Origin: Rhodocyclales bacterium RIFCSPLOWO2_02_FULL_63_24
GTDB lineage: Bacteria; Pseudomonadota; Gammaproteobacteria; Burkholderiales; Rhodocyclaceae
Assembly: GCA_001828935.1 (NCBI GenBank)
Contig: MHZX01000147.1
Location: 536-55,828, forward strand
Direction: 5' to 3'
DNA: 55,293 nucleotides
A program made the position numbers and the translations under genes. The notes under the pieces are model-generated. The model did no database searches, was not told the origin of the DNA, and saw nothing but the letters and a program-made list of their open reading frames with translations. Shown here in pieces: positions 8,344 through 16,989 of this stretch. How positions within the stretch are numbered: the first letter of the stretch is position 1; every line of letters starts with the position of its first letter.

Positions 8344-8540
8344 GCGGCTACAGCAGCGGCAAATTCACGGTCGATGAGATCGGCTTCATTCAGCTCGCAG
8401 ACGTCGAAGTTTTGGCCGCCGTGGCACGCGGAGAGATCGACCTCAACCAGATCGCCCGCGAGGAGCTGGCCAGCCGGGGGCTGGATGATCGGGGGCGATG
8501 GGTTGGGTTTGAGCGGGCGCGGCCGGTGCTGGTCGGTTAG
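8340..8540 (+). CDS. Small mobile-element protein of unknown function
   Basis: The 66-aa product starts in an ATGA overlap with the DUF6900-like frame. It contains EVLAAVARGEIDLNQIAREE and then LASRGLDDRGRWVGFERA, a pattern seen in small proteins of phages, plasmids and integrative elements, often directly after DUF6900-like genes. I know of no established function. It is the last prophage-type gene before a strong terminator and the 36-bp repeats. Confidence 0.6.
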   Translation: MSGYSSGKFTVDEIGFIQLADVEVLAAVARGEIDLNQIAREELASRGLDDRGRWVGFERARPVLVG

Positions 8541-8631
8541 GCTGCTTTTCGGTTCCTCGGTGCCTGAAACGGCACCACCCCGCGCAAAGTGGGGATAGGA
8601 TCAGTTACCCGTGGGGACGCCAGCACAGGCA

Positions 8632-8670
8632 AAACGCCCGATTCCGCAAGGAGTCGGGCGTTTTTCTTTT
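8632..8670 (+). terminator. Rho-independent terminator at the prophage right end
   Basis: A 14-bp stem with a single G:T wobble pairs AAACGCCCGATTCC with GGAGTCGGGCGTTT across a GCAA tetraloop and runs into TTTTTCTTTT. It would end transcription of the last prophage genes before the chromosomal thioesterase gene. Confidence 0.85.
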
Positions 8671-8742
8671 ATGTCCGGCCCGAAGGGGCGGACGGTATCC
8701 AGAGGAATGTCCGGCCCGAAGGGGCGGACGGTATCCAGAGGA
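8671..8742. repeat. Two identical tandem copies of a 36-bp palindromic unit
   Basis: Positions 8671-8706 and 8707-8742 are identical head-to-tail. Each unit holds an imperfect hairpin, GTCCGgCCC-GAA-GGGgCGGAC, followed by GGTATCCAGAGGA. The pair sits between the prophage terminator and the first chromosomal gene. A similar 36-bp tandem pair, with the related tail GGCATGCAGAGCA, lies in the 3' end of draG at 38348. Confidence 0.8.
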
Positions 8743-8782
8743 CGGCTAGAATCGTCAATCTCTGCTTTTTTCCGATAGCGCC

Positions 8783-9217
8783 ATGGCCCGCATCAAGCTT
8801 CAGTTTCCCGACGACCAGTTCTTCTACACCACCGATCTCACGGTGCGGATCACCGATATCAACGGTGCCAACCATCTCGGCAACGATTCGATGATCTCGA
8901 TGATCTCCGAGGCGCGGGCGCGCTTCCTGTTCGATTTCGGCGTCGAGGAAACCACCGACGACCAGATTATCGTCACCGACCTGGCCACGACCTACCTGGC
9001 CGAGGCCTACACGCGCGACGAGTTGCGTTTCGAGGTCGGCGTCATGGATTTCAACAAGTATGGCGGCGACATCATCTTCCGCATCACGCGGCCGGCCGAT
9101 GGGACGCTGATCGCGATGGCCAAGTCGGGCTTCGTCTTCTTCGACTATCGGGCGAAGGAGGTAGTGCCGATGCCCGAGTTCTTCGCCGCCAGGTTTCCCC
9201 GGGTCAATCGGCTGTAG
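8783..9217 (+). CDS. Acyl-CoA thioesterase, hot-dog (4HBT) family
   Basis: The 144-aa protein has the hot-dog signature DINGANHLGNDSMISMISEA (about residues 25-44), with the Asp/Asn-rich turn and a long central helix typical of 4HBT thioesterases. It hydrolyses acyl-CoA thioesters in the cytoplasm; the acyl specificity is not readable. The next gene is also a hot-dog-fold enzyme and is followed by an acyl-CoA dehydrogenase remnant, suggesting a small CoA-ester locus. A tandem repeat and terminator separate it from the prophage. Confidence 0.75.
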   Translation: MARIKLQFPDDQFFYTTDLTVRITDINGANHLGNDSMISMISEARARFLFDFGVEETTDDQIIVTDLATTYLAEAYTRDELRFEVGVMDFNKYGGDIIFRITRPADGTLIAMAKSGFVFFDYRAKEVVPMPEFFAARFPRVNRL

Positions 9218-9284
9218 CGTTGCAAGCGGACGACGCTTCGTCTCGGGCTTTCAGAAAGTTCCGGCCATTGCATACGGAGAGCAC

Positions 9285-10220
9285 ATGGACCAGCAGACAC
9301 TCGATCACCTGCGCACCTGGGTCGGCCGGCGCGAGCAACTGGATGACCTGATCGCCCCGTCCAAGGTGGCCGCCCTGGCGGCGACCCTGGACCGCGACGA
9401 CCCGCTGCCGCTGACCGGCGATCCGCTGCCGCCGCCCTGGCATTGGACGCTGTGCGTGTCTGCGGCGCGCCAGTCGGCGATCGGCCTCGACGGCCATCCG
9501 GCGCGCGGCGGCTTCCTGCCGCCGGTGCCGCTGCCGCGTCGCATGTGGGCTGGCGGCCGGCTCAGCTTCCCGCAGCCCTTGCGCGTCGGCGAGACGGTGC
9601 AACGCCGCTCGCAGGTGATGTCGGTCGCGCACAAGAGTGGGCGCTCGGGTGGACTGGTCTTCGTCCTGGTGCGCCATGAATTCCATGGTGCGAACGGACT
9701 GGCGATCACCGAGGAGCACGACATCGTCTATCGCGATTTGCCGAGTGCCGTGGGCTCTGCCCCTGCGGCCGGCTTTGCACAACCGGCCGATTCCGCGGGC
9801 GCGGAGCAGTGCTCCGCGAAACCCGCGCTACACCCAGCGCCGACTCCTGTGGCCGCGCCCATGGACTGCGCCTGGCAGCGAACGATCGTGCCCGACGACG
9901 TGCTGCTGTTCCGCTATTCCGCGCTGACCTTCAACGGCCATCGCATCCATTACGACCGGCGCTATGTCACCGAGATCGAAGGCTATCCCGGCCTCATCGT
10001 GCACGGCCCGCTGATCGCGACCTTGCTGCTCGACCTGGTGCGACGGAACCTCCCCGACGCCGCCATCGCAGCCTTCGAATTCAAGGCCGTGAAGCCGCTG
10101 TTCGACATCGCGCCGTTCTCCGTCCATGGCCAGCCGCAGGCCGACGGCAAGTGCGTCAAGCTCTGGGCGCGCGATGCCGACGGCTGGCTGGCGATGAGCG
10201 CTACGGCCACCTTGAACTGA
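9285..10220 (+). CDS. Two-domain hot-dog dehydratase, mesaconyl-C4-CoA hydratase-like (HTD2/FAS1-like)
   Basis: The 311-aa protein resembles mesaconyl-C4-CoA/itaconyl-CoA hydratases and HTD2-type hydroxyacyl dehydratases. The N-terminal domain has PWHWTLCVSAARQSAIGLDG and GGFLPPVPLPRRMWAGGRL. The C-terminal MaoC-like domain has FRYSALTFNGHRIHYDRRYV (about 206-225), carrying the Asn-Gly-His-x-x-His-Tyr-Asp catalytic region, and IVHGPLIATLL. It adds or removes water across CoA-thioester double bonds. Residues of roughly 150-188, between the two domains, consist of an Ala/Pro-rich insert encoded by palindromic repeats and a copy of the window's dispersed repeat. The insert does not touch the catalytic motifs. 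Confidence 0.75.
   Translation: MDQQTLDHLRTWVGRREQLDDLIAPSKVAALAATLDRDDPLPLTGDPLPPPWHWTLCVSAARQSAIGLDGHPARGGFLPPVPLPRRMWAGGRLSFPQPLRVGETVQRRSQVMSVAHKSGRSGGLVFVLVRHEFHGANGLAITEEHDIVYRDLPSAVGSAPAAGFAQPADSAGAEQCSAKPALHPAPTPVAAPMDCAWQRTIVPDDVLLFRYSALTFNGHRIHYDRRYVTEIEGYPGLIVHGPLIATLLLDLVRRNLPDAAIAAFEFKAVKPLFDIAPFSVHGQPQADGKCVKLWARDADGWLAMSATATLN
9767..9849. repeat. In-frame palindromic insert plus dispersed-repeat core in the dehydratase linker
   Basis: Two stem-loops, GGCCGG/CCGGCC (9767-9788) and CGCGGAGCA-G-TGCTCCGCG (9800-9818), are followed by CCAGCGCCGACTCCTG (9834-9849). The last part is the core of the repeat found in nifA, cheA and elsewhere. The reading frame passes through without a stop and encodes an Ala/Pro-rich linker between two enzyme domains. 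Confidence 0.65.
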
Positions 10221-10254
10221 CAATCCGTCGCAGCCAATTCCTGCGAGGAGCGCC

Positions 10255-10517
10255 ATGCTGAAGGCAAGCGAACCATGCCAGGACAGCCGCGATGCGGTGG
10301 CGACCTTTGCGCGCAGTTCGAAGATCAAGACGACTGCCTTGAGAAGAGCGAGCGCTATGTGGTCAACGGCCAGAAGGTGTGGATCTCGCGCATCCGGCAT
10401 TCCGGCTTGATGATCCTGCTGGCGCGCACCACGCCGCTGGACCAGGTGAAGAAGAAGTCCGGGGGCATGTCGATTTTCATCTCGACCAGCCGAAGGGCGA
10501 TCCCGGCAATACCCTGA
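10255..10517 (+). pseudogene. Acyl-CoA dehydrogenase remnant
   Basis: The frame ending at 10517 contains ERYVVNGQKVWISRIRHSGL and then LARTTPLDQVKKKSGGMSIF, an internal segment of acyl-CoA dehydrogenases around the FAD/substrate loop (YxVNGxKxWIS). Everything upstream and downstream of this roughly 50-residue segment is missing, and the short stretch after ATG 10255 is out of frame with it. It is a deletion remnant of a gene of about 1.2 kb. Its position after a CoA-ester thioesterase and hydratase suggests it belonged to the same pathway. Confidence 0.7.
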
Positions 10518-10529
10518 GCCGCGCCGATC

Positions 10530-10554
10530 GCCGTCCTGCCAGCGCCGACTCCTG
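10530..10554 (+). repeat. Copy of the 24-bp dispersed repeat (intergenic)
   Basis: The site reads GCCGTCCTG directly followed by CCAGCGCCGACTCCTG. It matches the copies in nifA, cheA and the kinase at 52632 over the first 21 positions with one or two differences. Here it lies outside any intact gene, just after the acyl-CoA dehydrogenase remnant. Confidence 0.6.
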
Positions 10555-10594
10555 CGCGCGAGCGCAAGTACCGGATCGCGACGGAAGTTCGGGT

Positions 10595-10807
10595 CTATCG
10601 CCGGCGCAGCGGCGTCAGCAAGTCATTCAGTCCGTTGTGATCGATCTCCTGCATCAGCGCCAGCAGGCGGCCGATTTCCCCGGCCGGAAAGCCTTCGCGG
10701 GCGAACCAGTTCAGGTAGTTGCCCGGCAAATCCGCGATCAGGCGCCCCTGGTACTTGCCGAAGGGCATTTCACGGGTGACGAGCAGCTGCAGGTCTTCGG
10801 GCTGCAT
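10595..10807 (-). CDS. DUF3820 family protein
   Basis: The 70-aa protein (ATG at 10807) contains MPFGKYQGRLIADLPGNYLN and then WFAREGFPAGEIGRLLALMQ, the DUF3820 pattern. Proteins of this family have been called putative quorum-sensing-regulated virulence factors, but the biochemical role is not established. It lies 22 bp downstream of a chemoreceptor gene on the same strand, so the two are probably co-transcribed. The length matches the family. Confidence 0.75.
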   Translation of the reverse strand: MQPEDLQLLVTREMPFGKYQGRLIADLPGNYLNWFAREGFPAGEIGRLLALMQEIDHNGLNDLLTPLRRR

Positions 10808-10829
10808 TCGAATCGAAGCGGCGCGCCCG

Positions 10830-12461
10830 TCAGATTCTGAAGGAACCGATCGCGCGGCCAAGCCCTTCCGCCAGTTGCTCGAGCTGTTGGGCCGCTGTTG
10901 CGGCACTGGCTGCCGCGGCATTGTTCTCCTCGACCATCGAGGCGATGTGTTCGATATTGCGCGCAATCTCGTTGCTGGCCGCCGTCTGCTCCTTGAGCGA
11001 GTGGGTGATGTTGCTGACGACGCCGACGACGCGTTCGGCTTCGGATTCGATCTCGACAATGGAGGTTCCCGCCTGCTGTGCCAGTTCCGTGCCGGAACGG
11101 ACTTGGGCGACGCCCGCCACCATGCTTTGCACCGCGTCCTTGGTGCCGCTTTGGATCTTGTCGATGGTCGAGGCGATTTCCTGGGTTGACAGCGTGGTGC
11201 GTTCGGCGAGCTTGCGCACCTCGTCGGCCACCACCGCGAAGCCGCGTCCCTGCTCGCCGGCGCGTGCCGCCTCGATGGCGGCGTTGAGCGCGAGAAGATT
11301 GGTCTGGTCGGCGATTTCCTTGATGACATTGACCACGGCCGAGATTTCACTCGACTGCTGCTCAAGCGTGCTGATGATCGCCGAGGATGCTTCGACCGAG
11401 TCGGCAATCTTGCCCATTTCGGTGGCCGCGCCATGGATCACCGCGCTGCCCTTGCGCGACAATTCCTCGGAATGGACGGAAAGTTGGCTGGCCTCGTTCG
11501 CGTTTTCGGTGATCTGGCCGATGCCGACCGTCATTTCTTCGACCGCGGCGGCGGTGGCGCTGGTGGCTTCGCTTTGCTTGCGCGACGCCTCGGCCACCGA
11601 GTTCGACGCGAGCGCAAGTTCCCGCGCCGATTGGCCGACCTGCGCGGCGCTGTTGCCGATCTGCGCGACCATGTCCCGCAGTCGATCGCGCATCGCCTTC
11701 ATCGACGCCAGCAGGCTACTGGCGTCGCCCGCAGCCGTGCGCACCTCGATGGCGAGATTGCCGCCGGCGATCTCGCGGGCGATTTCGTTGGCGTACTGAA
11801 GTTCGCCGCCCAGCCCGTTGCCGATGACGCGAATGACGATGATGGCGGTGGCGAACGCAATCACGATGACCAGCACCGATAACAGCATGCTGATGCCGTT
11901 CAGGCTGGTCGCCGCTGCAACCGAATCCTTGCTCAGGTGTTCCAGCGCGCTCGACTGGTGGTCGATGAGCCCGGTGATCGCGTGGATATAGGCTTCGAGC
12001 TTGGTCTTCAGCGTGCCGGTGAGAAAGCGGTTCGCATCGTCCTTGCTGCCGGACTTGACCATCTCCAGGTACTGCTTGCGATGCTCCGTGTAGTCTGCGC
12101 GGGCCTTGAGCATGACGGCAAGCTGCTGTTTGCCTGCTTCGGCAGTGACCAGTTTCTGCAATTGTTCGAACTTCTCCGTGATCACCTTGCTGTTTGCCGT
12201 CATTTCCTCGGTGATGCGCTTGCTCTCCGCCGGGTCGTCGACCTGCAGCAGGAGCAGCGTATTGGTCCAGTTGCGCATCACGTTGAGACGCAGCAACGCC
12301 GCTGCCGTGGTCTTCGGATAGGCGTCCCGGTCGATCTCGGTGACCTGGCGGCTGACCGTGCCCGATTTCAGGAAAACCACCGCCGCCATGATCAGGATCA
12401 GCGCGATGATCAGGCCGAATCCGACCGACAGAAGGGTTCGTATTCTTGTATTTGCAAACAT
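10830..12461 (-). CDS. Methyl-accepting chemotaxis protein with a four-helix-bundle sensor
   Basis: This 543-aa chemoreceptor has TM1 at about residues 9-31, a periplasmic four-helix-bundle-type sensor (about 32-190), TM2 (about 192-214), a HAMP segment ([20 protein letters not shown]) and a long cytoplasmic signalling domain. The conserved hairpin tip [20 protein letters not shown] lies near residue 385. It would relay ligand or redox signals to CheA/CheW. There is no C-terminal pentapeptide tether. It diverges from an HD-GYP gene. Ligand specificity cannot be read from sequence. Confidence 0.9.
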   Translation of the reverse strand: MFANTRIRTLLSVGFGLIIALILIMAAVVFLKSGTVSRQVTEIDRDAYPKTTAAALLRLNVMRNWTNTLLLLQVDDPAESKRITEEMTANSKVITEKFEQLQKLVTAEAGKQQLAVMLKARADYTEHRKQYLEMVKSGSKDDANRFLTGTLKTKLEAYIHAITGLIDHQSSALEHLSKDSVAAATSLNGISMLLSVLVIVIAFATAIIVIRVIGNGLGGELQYANEIAREIAGGNLAIEVRTAAGDASSLLASMKAMRDRLRDMVAQIGNSAAQVGQSARELALASNSVAEASRKQSEATSATAAAVEEMTVGIGQITENANEASQLSVHSEELSRKGSAVIHGAATEMGKIADSVEASSAIISTLEQQSSEISAVVNVIKEIADQTNLLALNAAIEAARAGEQGRGFAVVADEVRKLAERTTLSTQEIASTIDKIQSGTKDAVQSMVAGVAQVRSGTELAQQAGTSIVEIESEAERVVGVVSNITHSLKEQTAASNEIARNIEHIASMVEENNAAAASAATAAQQLEQLAEGLGRAIGSFRI

Positions 12462-12637
12462 ATCGCCTCCCTCGTATCAACTTGGCGCATCGAGCATGGC
12501 TGTCCATCTTAGGTGAAATCCCGAATTTTCGAACCGATACGGCATATGCCTGGGGCTGGCCTGTCCGCCGCGAGTGCGGTTGGGTACAGCGGGCACGGCA
12601 AGTCGGAGTACACTTTCGCCCGAGCCAATGCTGGCTG

Positions 12638-13891
12638 ATGAATCCATTTCTTGCCGTGTCCCTGTTCGTCAATTTTCGCAGCGTAGTCCATGCCCTCTCC
12701 GATTCCCTGGATCTTGTAGGTATCAACGACGTCCACCACGGCAAGCGCGTCGGCATCATGGCCGTCGAAATCGTCCGCCTCCTCGGCTGGCGGGGCGACG
12801 ACCTGGATCTGGTGCTCGATGCGGGGCTGCTGCACGACATCGGCGTGTCCTCGTCGGATCTCCACCATCAGCTGGTGGAAGAATTCGACTGGGAGGGCTC
12901 GCAAGGGCATGCCGAATTCGGCGCCTATCTGCTGTCGCAATTTCCGCCCCTGGCGCAACTGGCGGCACCGATCCGGCTGCATCACACCCACTGGTCGGAA
13001 ATGAAGGGCCGCTACGGCAGGACCGAACTCTTCGGCAACCTGCTGTTTCTGTCGGATCGCATTGACGTCCTGGCTGCCGTCGCCATGCTGAAGAACGAGT
13101 TGCTGGAGCAGGTGCCGGCGATTCGCGAAAAAATCGCCAGCCAAGCGGGCGAGATGTTCGATCCGGACCTGGTCAAGGCCTTTCTTGAGGTCTCCCGCAA
13201 GGACGCATTCTGGCTCATGCTGGAGGCCGATCCCGTCCGCGACTACATGGAGAAGATCTCCCGCAATGCGCGACCAGCGGAGACCAGCCTGGAAACGCTG
13301 CATGGCGTCGCGAGCCTGTTTTCCCATGTGGTCGACGCCAAGAGCCGCTTCACCGTGGAACACTCCGAGGGCGTTGCGCGCGTCGCCCGCTATCTTTGCA
13401 CGGCCCTCAAGCAGGGGCTCGATCTGGGGGATGAGGATTGTGCCAAGCTGGAACTGGCGGGTTACCTGCATGACTTGGGCAAGCTGCGGGTTCCGGATGC
13501 GATCCTCGACAAGCCGGGGCCGCTCGACGAGCGCGAACGACGACAGATCGCAAGCCATGCGTATGAAACCTATCGCATCCTGACGCGCATCCAGGGCTTC
13601 GAAGAAATCGCCCGCTGGGCCGCCTTCCACCACGAGATTCCGAATGGCGAAGGCTATCCGTTTCGCCTGCAAGGCGAAGAGATACCGCTACCGGCCCGGG
13701 TCTTGCGCGCCTCGGACATATTCCAGGCCTTGTCGCAGGACCGCCCCTACCGTGCGGCGTTGCCCGCCAAGGTCGTCCTCGAACACATGAAGCAGCTGAC
13801 CGAGAGCGGGCAACTGGACCGAATCATCTACGACATCATTGCCGCCAACCTGCAGGAAATCTATCGGCTGGCGCGACCCGGTTCGGAGTAA
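12638..13891 (+). CDS. HD-GYP domain protein (putative cyclic-di-GMP phosphodiesterase)
   Basis: I start at ATG 12638, giving 417 aa. The protein has two HD regions. The first has HHGKRVGIMA and LLHDIGVSSSDLHH (about residues 27-75); the second is a canonical HD-GYP core with EHSEGVARVARYLC, YLHDLGKLRVPDAIL, the histidine of IASHAYETYRIL, and HHEIPNGEGYPF. The last departs from the usual HHExxDGxGYP by Asn for Asp but keeps GYP. HD-GYP enzymes hydrolyse cyclic-di-GMP to pGpG or GMP. The divergent chemoreceptor shares the 176-bp promoter region, hinting at joint control of motility. Whether the N-terminal HD is catalytic is unclear. Confidence 0.82.
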   Translation: MNPFLAVSLFVNFRSVVHALSDSLDLVGINDVHHGKRVGIMAVEIVRLLGWRGDDLDLVLDAGLLHDIGVSSSDLHHQLVEEFDWEGSQGHAEFGAYLLSQFPPLAQLAAPIRLHHTHWSEMKGRYGRTELFGNLLFLSDRIDVLAAVAMLKNELLEQVPAIREKIASQAGEMFDPDLVKAFLEVSRKDAFWLMLEADPVRDYMEKISRNARPAETSLETLHGVASLFSHVVDAKSRFTVEHSEGVARVARYLCTALKQGLDLGDEDCAKLELAGYLHDLGKLRVPDAILDKPGPLDERERRQIASHAYETYRILTRIQGFEEIARWAAFHHEIPNGEGYPFRLQGEEIPLPARVLRASDIFQALSQDRPYRAALPAKVVLEHMKQLTESGQLDRIIYDIIAANLQEIYRLARPGSE

Positions 13892-13984
13892 GGCCCGATC
13901 GATCCATGTCGTTGGACGCGTCGCAAAGCCGACAATTCCCCGCGTCGTCTTTTTACCCCATTGATTTAGCGTGAGCTTTTAGTC

Positions 13985-13998
13985 GGCACCCAACTTGC
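13985..13998 (+). promoter_or_regulatory. Sigma-54 (-24/-12) promoter for nifV operon
   Basis: The sequence CGGCACCCAACTTGCT has the invariant GG (13985-13986) and GC (13997-13998) exactly 10 bp apart, close to the consensus TGGCAC-N5-TTGC. It lies 20 bp from the nifV ATG. No TGT-N10-ACA activator site was found in the 100 bp upstream, so the NifA dependence is inferred from the gene content. Confidence 0.72.
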
Positions 13999-14017
13999 TA
14001 GTCATGGTTTGACCACC

Positions 14018-15148
14018 ATGACCGACAAACGCCGACCCCACATCGTCATCAACGACACCACCCTGCGCGACGGCGAGCAGTCGGCGGGCGTGGCCTTCAG
14101 TCTCGACGAAAAGCTCGACATCGCGCGCGGCCTCGATACGCTGGGCGTGCCGGAACTGGAGATCGGCATTCCGGCCATGGGCGAGGCCGAGCGCGAGGGT
14201 ATACGCGCCGTCGCCGCGCTGGGCCTGAAGGCGCGGTTGATGGTCTGGAGCCGCATGCATCGCGACGACATTGCGCTGGCGGCGAATCTCGGTGCGCAGC
14301 TGATCGACATCTCGGTGCCGGCCTCGGACCAGCATCTGCGTTCCAAATTGCAGAAGGACCGGCCCTGGCTGCTGGCCGCGCTCGGCGCGCATGTCCGTTT
14401 CGCACGCGACCTGGGTTTCGAGGTCGGCGTCGGCGCCGAGGATGCCTCGCGCGGCGATCCCGCCCTGCTCGCGGCGATTGCCGAGGCGGCGCAGGCCGCC
14501 GGCGCGCGCCGCATCCGCTTCGCCGACACGCTGGGCGTGCTCGATCCCTTCAGCACTTTCGAACGCATCGCGGCGCTGCGTGCGGTCTGCGATCTCGAAA
14601 TCGAAATGCATGCGCACGACGACCTCGGCATGGCCACGGCGAATACACTGGCCGCCGCCAAGGCCGGCGCGACGCACCTGAACACGACGGTGAATGGCCT
14701 CGGCGAGCGTTCCGGCAACGCGCCGCTGGAGGAAGTGGTGCTCGGGCTGCATGTCTGTCACGACATCGCCACGGGAATCGACCTGAAGGGGTTTCCGCAG
14801 ATTTCGCAGCGCGTCGCGGTCGCCTCGGGACGTCCGCTGCCCTGGCAGAAGAGCATCGTCGGCGAGGGCGCGTTCACCCACGAGGCCGGCATCCATGTCG
14901 ACGGCCTGATCAAGGACCCGGCCAACTACCAGGGCTTCGATCCCGGCCTGGTGGGGCGGCGCCATCGCGTCGTGCTCGGCAAACATTCCGGGGCGCGCGC
15001 CGTGCAGCGCGTGATGGCGGAACTCGGCCATGCGCTGTCGGACAGCGCCGCGCGCGAACTGCTGCGCCGGGTGCGGGTTTTCGTCGCAGATGCCAAGCAT
15101 CCGCCCTCGGATGCCGATCTGCTTTCCTTGCTCGGAGCCGCTTCATGA
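14018..15148 (+). CDS. nifV: Homocitrate synthase NifV
   Basis: The product is 376 aa from ATG 14018. [20 protein letters not shown] (about residues 12-31) is the HMGL-like/TIM-barrel active site with metal-binding Asp, and [15 protein letters not shown] (about 197-211) supplies the metal-binding His-x-His. [15 protein letters not shown] (about 287-301) is the NifV/LeuA C-terminal motif. It condenses acetyl-CoA and 2-oxoglutarate to homocitrate, the organic ligand of FeMo-cofactor. The gene heads nifV-cysE-TPR-nifW-nifZ-nifM behind a sigma-54 promoter. The in-frame TTG at 14009 is a less likely start. LeuA is excluded by the nif context and NifV-like length. Confidence 0.93.
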   Translation: MTDKRRPHIVINDTTLRDGEQSAGVAFSLDEKLDIARGLDTLGVPELEIGIPAMGEAEREGIRAVAALGLKARLMVWSRMHRDDIALAANLGAQLIDISVPASDQHLRSKLQKDRPWLLAALGAHVRFARDLGFEVGVGAEDASRGDPALLAAIAEAAQAAGARRIRFADTLGVLDPFSTFERIAALRAVCDLEIEMHAHDDLGMATANTLAAAKAGATHLNTTVNGLGERSGNAPLEEVVLGLHVCHDIATGIDLKGFPQISQRVAVASGRPLPWQKSIVGEGAFTHEAGIHVDGLIKDPANYQGFDPGLVGRRHRVVLGKHSGARAVQRVMAELGHALSDSAARELLRRVRVFVADAKHPPSDADLLSLLGAAS

Positions 15149-15990
15149 GCCGCGATCTTGCCGCCGCGCTCGCGCTGGCCGCCGCCGATGCGCAATCGGA
15201 GCCGGGTCTGCCGGCCCTGGCGCGGGAAGACCTGGACTGCGTCTTCGGCCGCGATCCGGCGGCGCGCTCGCGCCTCGAAGTGCTGCTGACCTATCCGGGC
15301 CTTCATGCCCTCCTCATCCATCGCCTGGCGCACCTGCTGTGGCGCTCCGGTTGGCACTTCACGGCGCGCTGGCTGGGCTTCCTGGGGCGCTTCCTGACCA
15401 ATGTCGATATCCATCCGGGGGCTCGCATCGGCCGCCGCTTTTTCATCGATCACGGCGCCGGCGTGGTGATCGGCGAAACCGCCGAAATCGGCGACGACTG
15501 CACGCTCTACCACGGCGTCACGCTGGGTGGCACCACCTGGAACAAGGGCAAGCGCCACCCGACCCTGGGTGCGAACGTGGTGGTCGGCGCCGGGGCCAAG
15601 ATCCTCGGTGCGATCCGCATCGGCGACGGCGCGCGGATCGGCGCCAATTCGGTTGTCATTCGCGAAGTACCGGCCGGCCGCACCGCGATCGGCATCCCGG
15701 CGCGACTGGTCGGCGAACGTTCGCCCATAGTTCCCAACAGGACGCAGAGCGCTGGCGCAGGCGGCGCGGCGGTAGGCGCCAGCGTGGGAACTGCGGGCAT
15801 GCCGATCAATCTCGATCATCACCTGATTCCCGATCCGGTGGGCAAGGCGATCCAGTGCCTGCTCGATCGCATCGACACGCTCGAAGGGCAAGTACGCGCT
15901 CTGCGCGGCGAGCCTGTGCCGGAAGCGGCCGGCACCTGTGTCGCCTGCGCCGCGGGCGAACTGTGTTGCGCGGAGCATGGCCGTGGCTGA
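15145..15990 (+). CDS. cysE: Serine O-acetyltransferase (CysE/NifP type)
   Basis: The 281-aa enzyme starts in an ATGA overlap with nifV. The N-terminal helical domain is followed by the left-handed beta-helix with [40 protein letters not shown] and [20 protein letters not shown] (about residues 86-160). It makes O-acetylserine for cysteine synthesis; the nif-linked paralogue, NifP, raises cysteine supply for NifS-driven Fe-S cluster formation. After the hexapeptide core, residues about 195-217 are encoded by a nested palindrome and look inserted. The C-terminus is cysteine-rich ([11 protein letters not shown]), which is unusual for CysE and might bind metal. Confidence 0.88.
   Translation: MSRDLAAALALAAADAQSEPGLPALAREDLDCVFGRDPAARSRLEVLLTYPGLHALLIHRLAHLLWRSGWHFTARWLGFLGRFLTNVDIHPGARIGRRFFIDHGAGVVIGETAEIGDDCTLYHGVTLGGTTWNKGKRHPTLGANVVVGAGAKILGAIRIGDGARIGANSVVIREVPAGRTAIGIPARLVGERSPIVPNRTQSAGAGGAAVGASVGTAGMPINLDHHLIPDPVGKAIQCLLDRIDTLEGQVRALRGEPVPEAAGTCVACAAGELCCAEHGRG
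15729..15792. repeat. Nested palindromic element inserted in the cysE coding sequence
   Basis: AGTTCCCA (15729-15736) pairs with TGGGAACT (15785-15792) and, inside it, CGCTGGCGC (15750-15758) pairs with GCGCCAGCG (15776-15784). The 64-bp element lies between the hexapeptide core and the C-terminal tail of CysE. Translation continues through it as an Ala/Gly-rich linker. The inner arm resembles part of the window's dispersed repeat. Confidence 0.7.
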
Positions 15991-16537
15991 GGGCGTCGAT
16001 CTGCTGGAGCTGGGCGAGGAGGGCCTCTATTTCGACGAGCCCTGCCTGCCCGAGGTGGAGGCGCTGATCGCCCGTGCCGCACGCCACTACGGCGAGACGG
16101 ACGCCGAGCACAGCCTGCTGCGCGCCTATTTCCTGGCGCCCGAGCAGTTGTCGGTGCTGGTGGCGCTGTACCGCTATTACTTCTACCAGCATCGGCTGGA
16201 AGATGCGCTGATCGTGGCCGAACGCGCGCTCGACGTCACGGCACAACGCCTGCACCTGGTTGGCGGCTGGAGCAGCATCGGCCGCGTTGCGCTGGGCGAG
16301 GCGGTGATGTGCTCGATCGGCCTGTTGCGCTTTCACCTGTTGGCGCTGAAGGGTTCCGCGGTGATCCTGCTGCGCCTCGGGCACCTCGACCAAGCCCGCC
16401 TTCGGCTGGCCAAGATCGCCGAGGTGGATGAGCGTGACGCCCTGGGCGCCGCGCCGTTGCTGGCGGTCATCGCAGCGCGCCAGGAACAGTCCGCCGCGGA
16501 ACTTGGGCGCGAAGCCGCACACGCAATGACACATTGA
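15977..16537 (+). CDS. TPR-like protein of the nif cluster
   Basis: The 186-aa product (ATG 15977, overlapping the cysE end) is almost wholly helical. [20 protein letters not shown] (about residues 72-91) and [20 protein letters not shown] (about 133-152) look like tetratricopeptide repeats. Proteins of this kind occur between cysE and nifW in betaproteobacterial nif clusters. A chaperone or scaffold role in nitrogenase assembly is possible but not shown. It lies 12 bp before nifW and is presumably co-transcribed from the nifV promoter. Confidence 0.65.
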   Translation: MAVAEGVDLLELGEEGLYFDEPCLPEVEALIARAARHYGETDAEHSLLRAYFLAPEQLSVLVALYRYYFYQHRLEDALIVAERALDVTAQRLHLVGGWSSIGRVALGEAVMCSIGLLRFHLLALKGSAVILLRLGHLDQARLRLAKIAEVDERDALGAAPLLAVIAARQEQSAAELGREAAHAMTH

Positions 16538-16549
16538 AAGGAGCCGACC

Positions 16550-16864
16550 ATGGGATGCGAAGCCGACAGTTTTGAAGACGATCTTGCCGACCTGGCCAGT
16601 GCCGAGGACTTTCTCGACTATTTCGGGATTGCCTTCGATGCGCGGGTGGTCCAGGTCAATCGCCTGCATATCCTGCAGCGCTACCACGACTACCTGGCCA
16701 AACAGGAAGCCGGGAGGGCGCCCGACTACGCCGCCTGGCGCGGCTGGCTGCTGCGCGCCTACGAGGACTTCGTCGGCTCCAGCGCACAACAGGAAAAGGT
16801 GTTCGCGGTATTCCAGAAGGCCGACGGTTCGTCCTTCGTACCGCTGTCCTCGCTCACGGGTTAG
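16550..16864 (+). CDS. nifW: Nitrogenase stabilising/protective protein NifW
   Basis: The 104-aa protein matches NifW in length and pattern: LASAEDFLDYFGIAFDARVV (about residues 15-34), VNRLHILQRYHDYL and DFVGSSAQQEKVFAVFQ. NifW associates with the MoFe protein, helping maturation and protecting it from oxygen. An AAAGGAG site precedes the ATG. The typical order nifV-cysE-nifW-nifZ-nifM is present, supporting the call. No unusual features were seen. Confidence 0.9.
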   Translation: MGCEADSFEDDLADLASAEDFLDYFGIAFDARVVQVNRLHILQRYHDYLAKQEAGRAPDYAAWRGWLLRAYEDFVGSSAQQEKVFAVFQKADGSSFVPLSSLTG

Positions 16865-16932
16865 GAGATGAAACAGCTCCCACGCTGCTCTGCATGCCTG
16901 GTATTCCGCTGCGCGGGCAGACAACATTGTTC

Positions 16933-16977
16933 GCTGCCCCCGGAGGGGGCGCAGGCTCCCTTTGGGGCGGCCCGGCA
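16933..16977. repeat. GC-rich palindromic repeat in the nifW-nifZ gap
   Basis: The segment starts GCTGCCCCCGGAGGGGGCGC and continues through GGCTCCC to GGGGCGGCCCGGCAGG. The pattern GCTGCCCC...GGGGCGGCCCGGC is a repeat often met between genes in betaproteobacteria. An inverted copy occurs in the nifL-nifA gap at 27520. It can fold into a strong stem-loop. Confidence 0.6.
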
Positions 16978-16989
16978 GGAGCCCTGAGC

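Noticed and set aside
8671-8742. CRISPR array
   Set aside because: The 36-bp units are directly adjacent with no spacers, only two copies exist, and no cas gene is nearby.
13900-13980. NifA site upstream of nifV
   Set aside because: TGT and ACA half-sites occur but not at N10 spacing. Only the -24/-12 element is reported.
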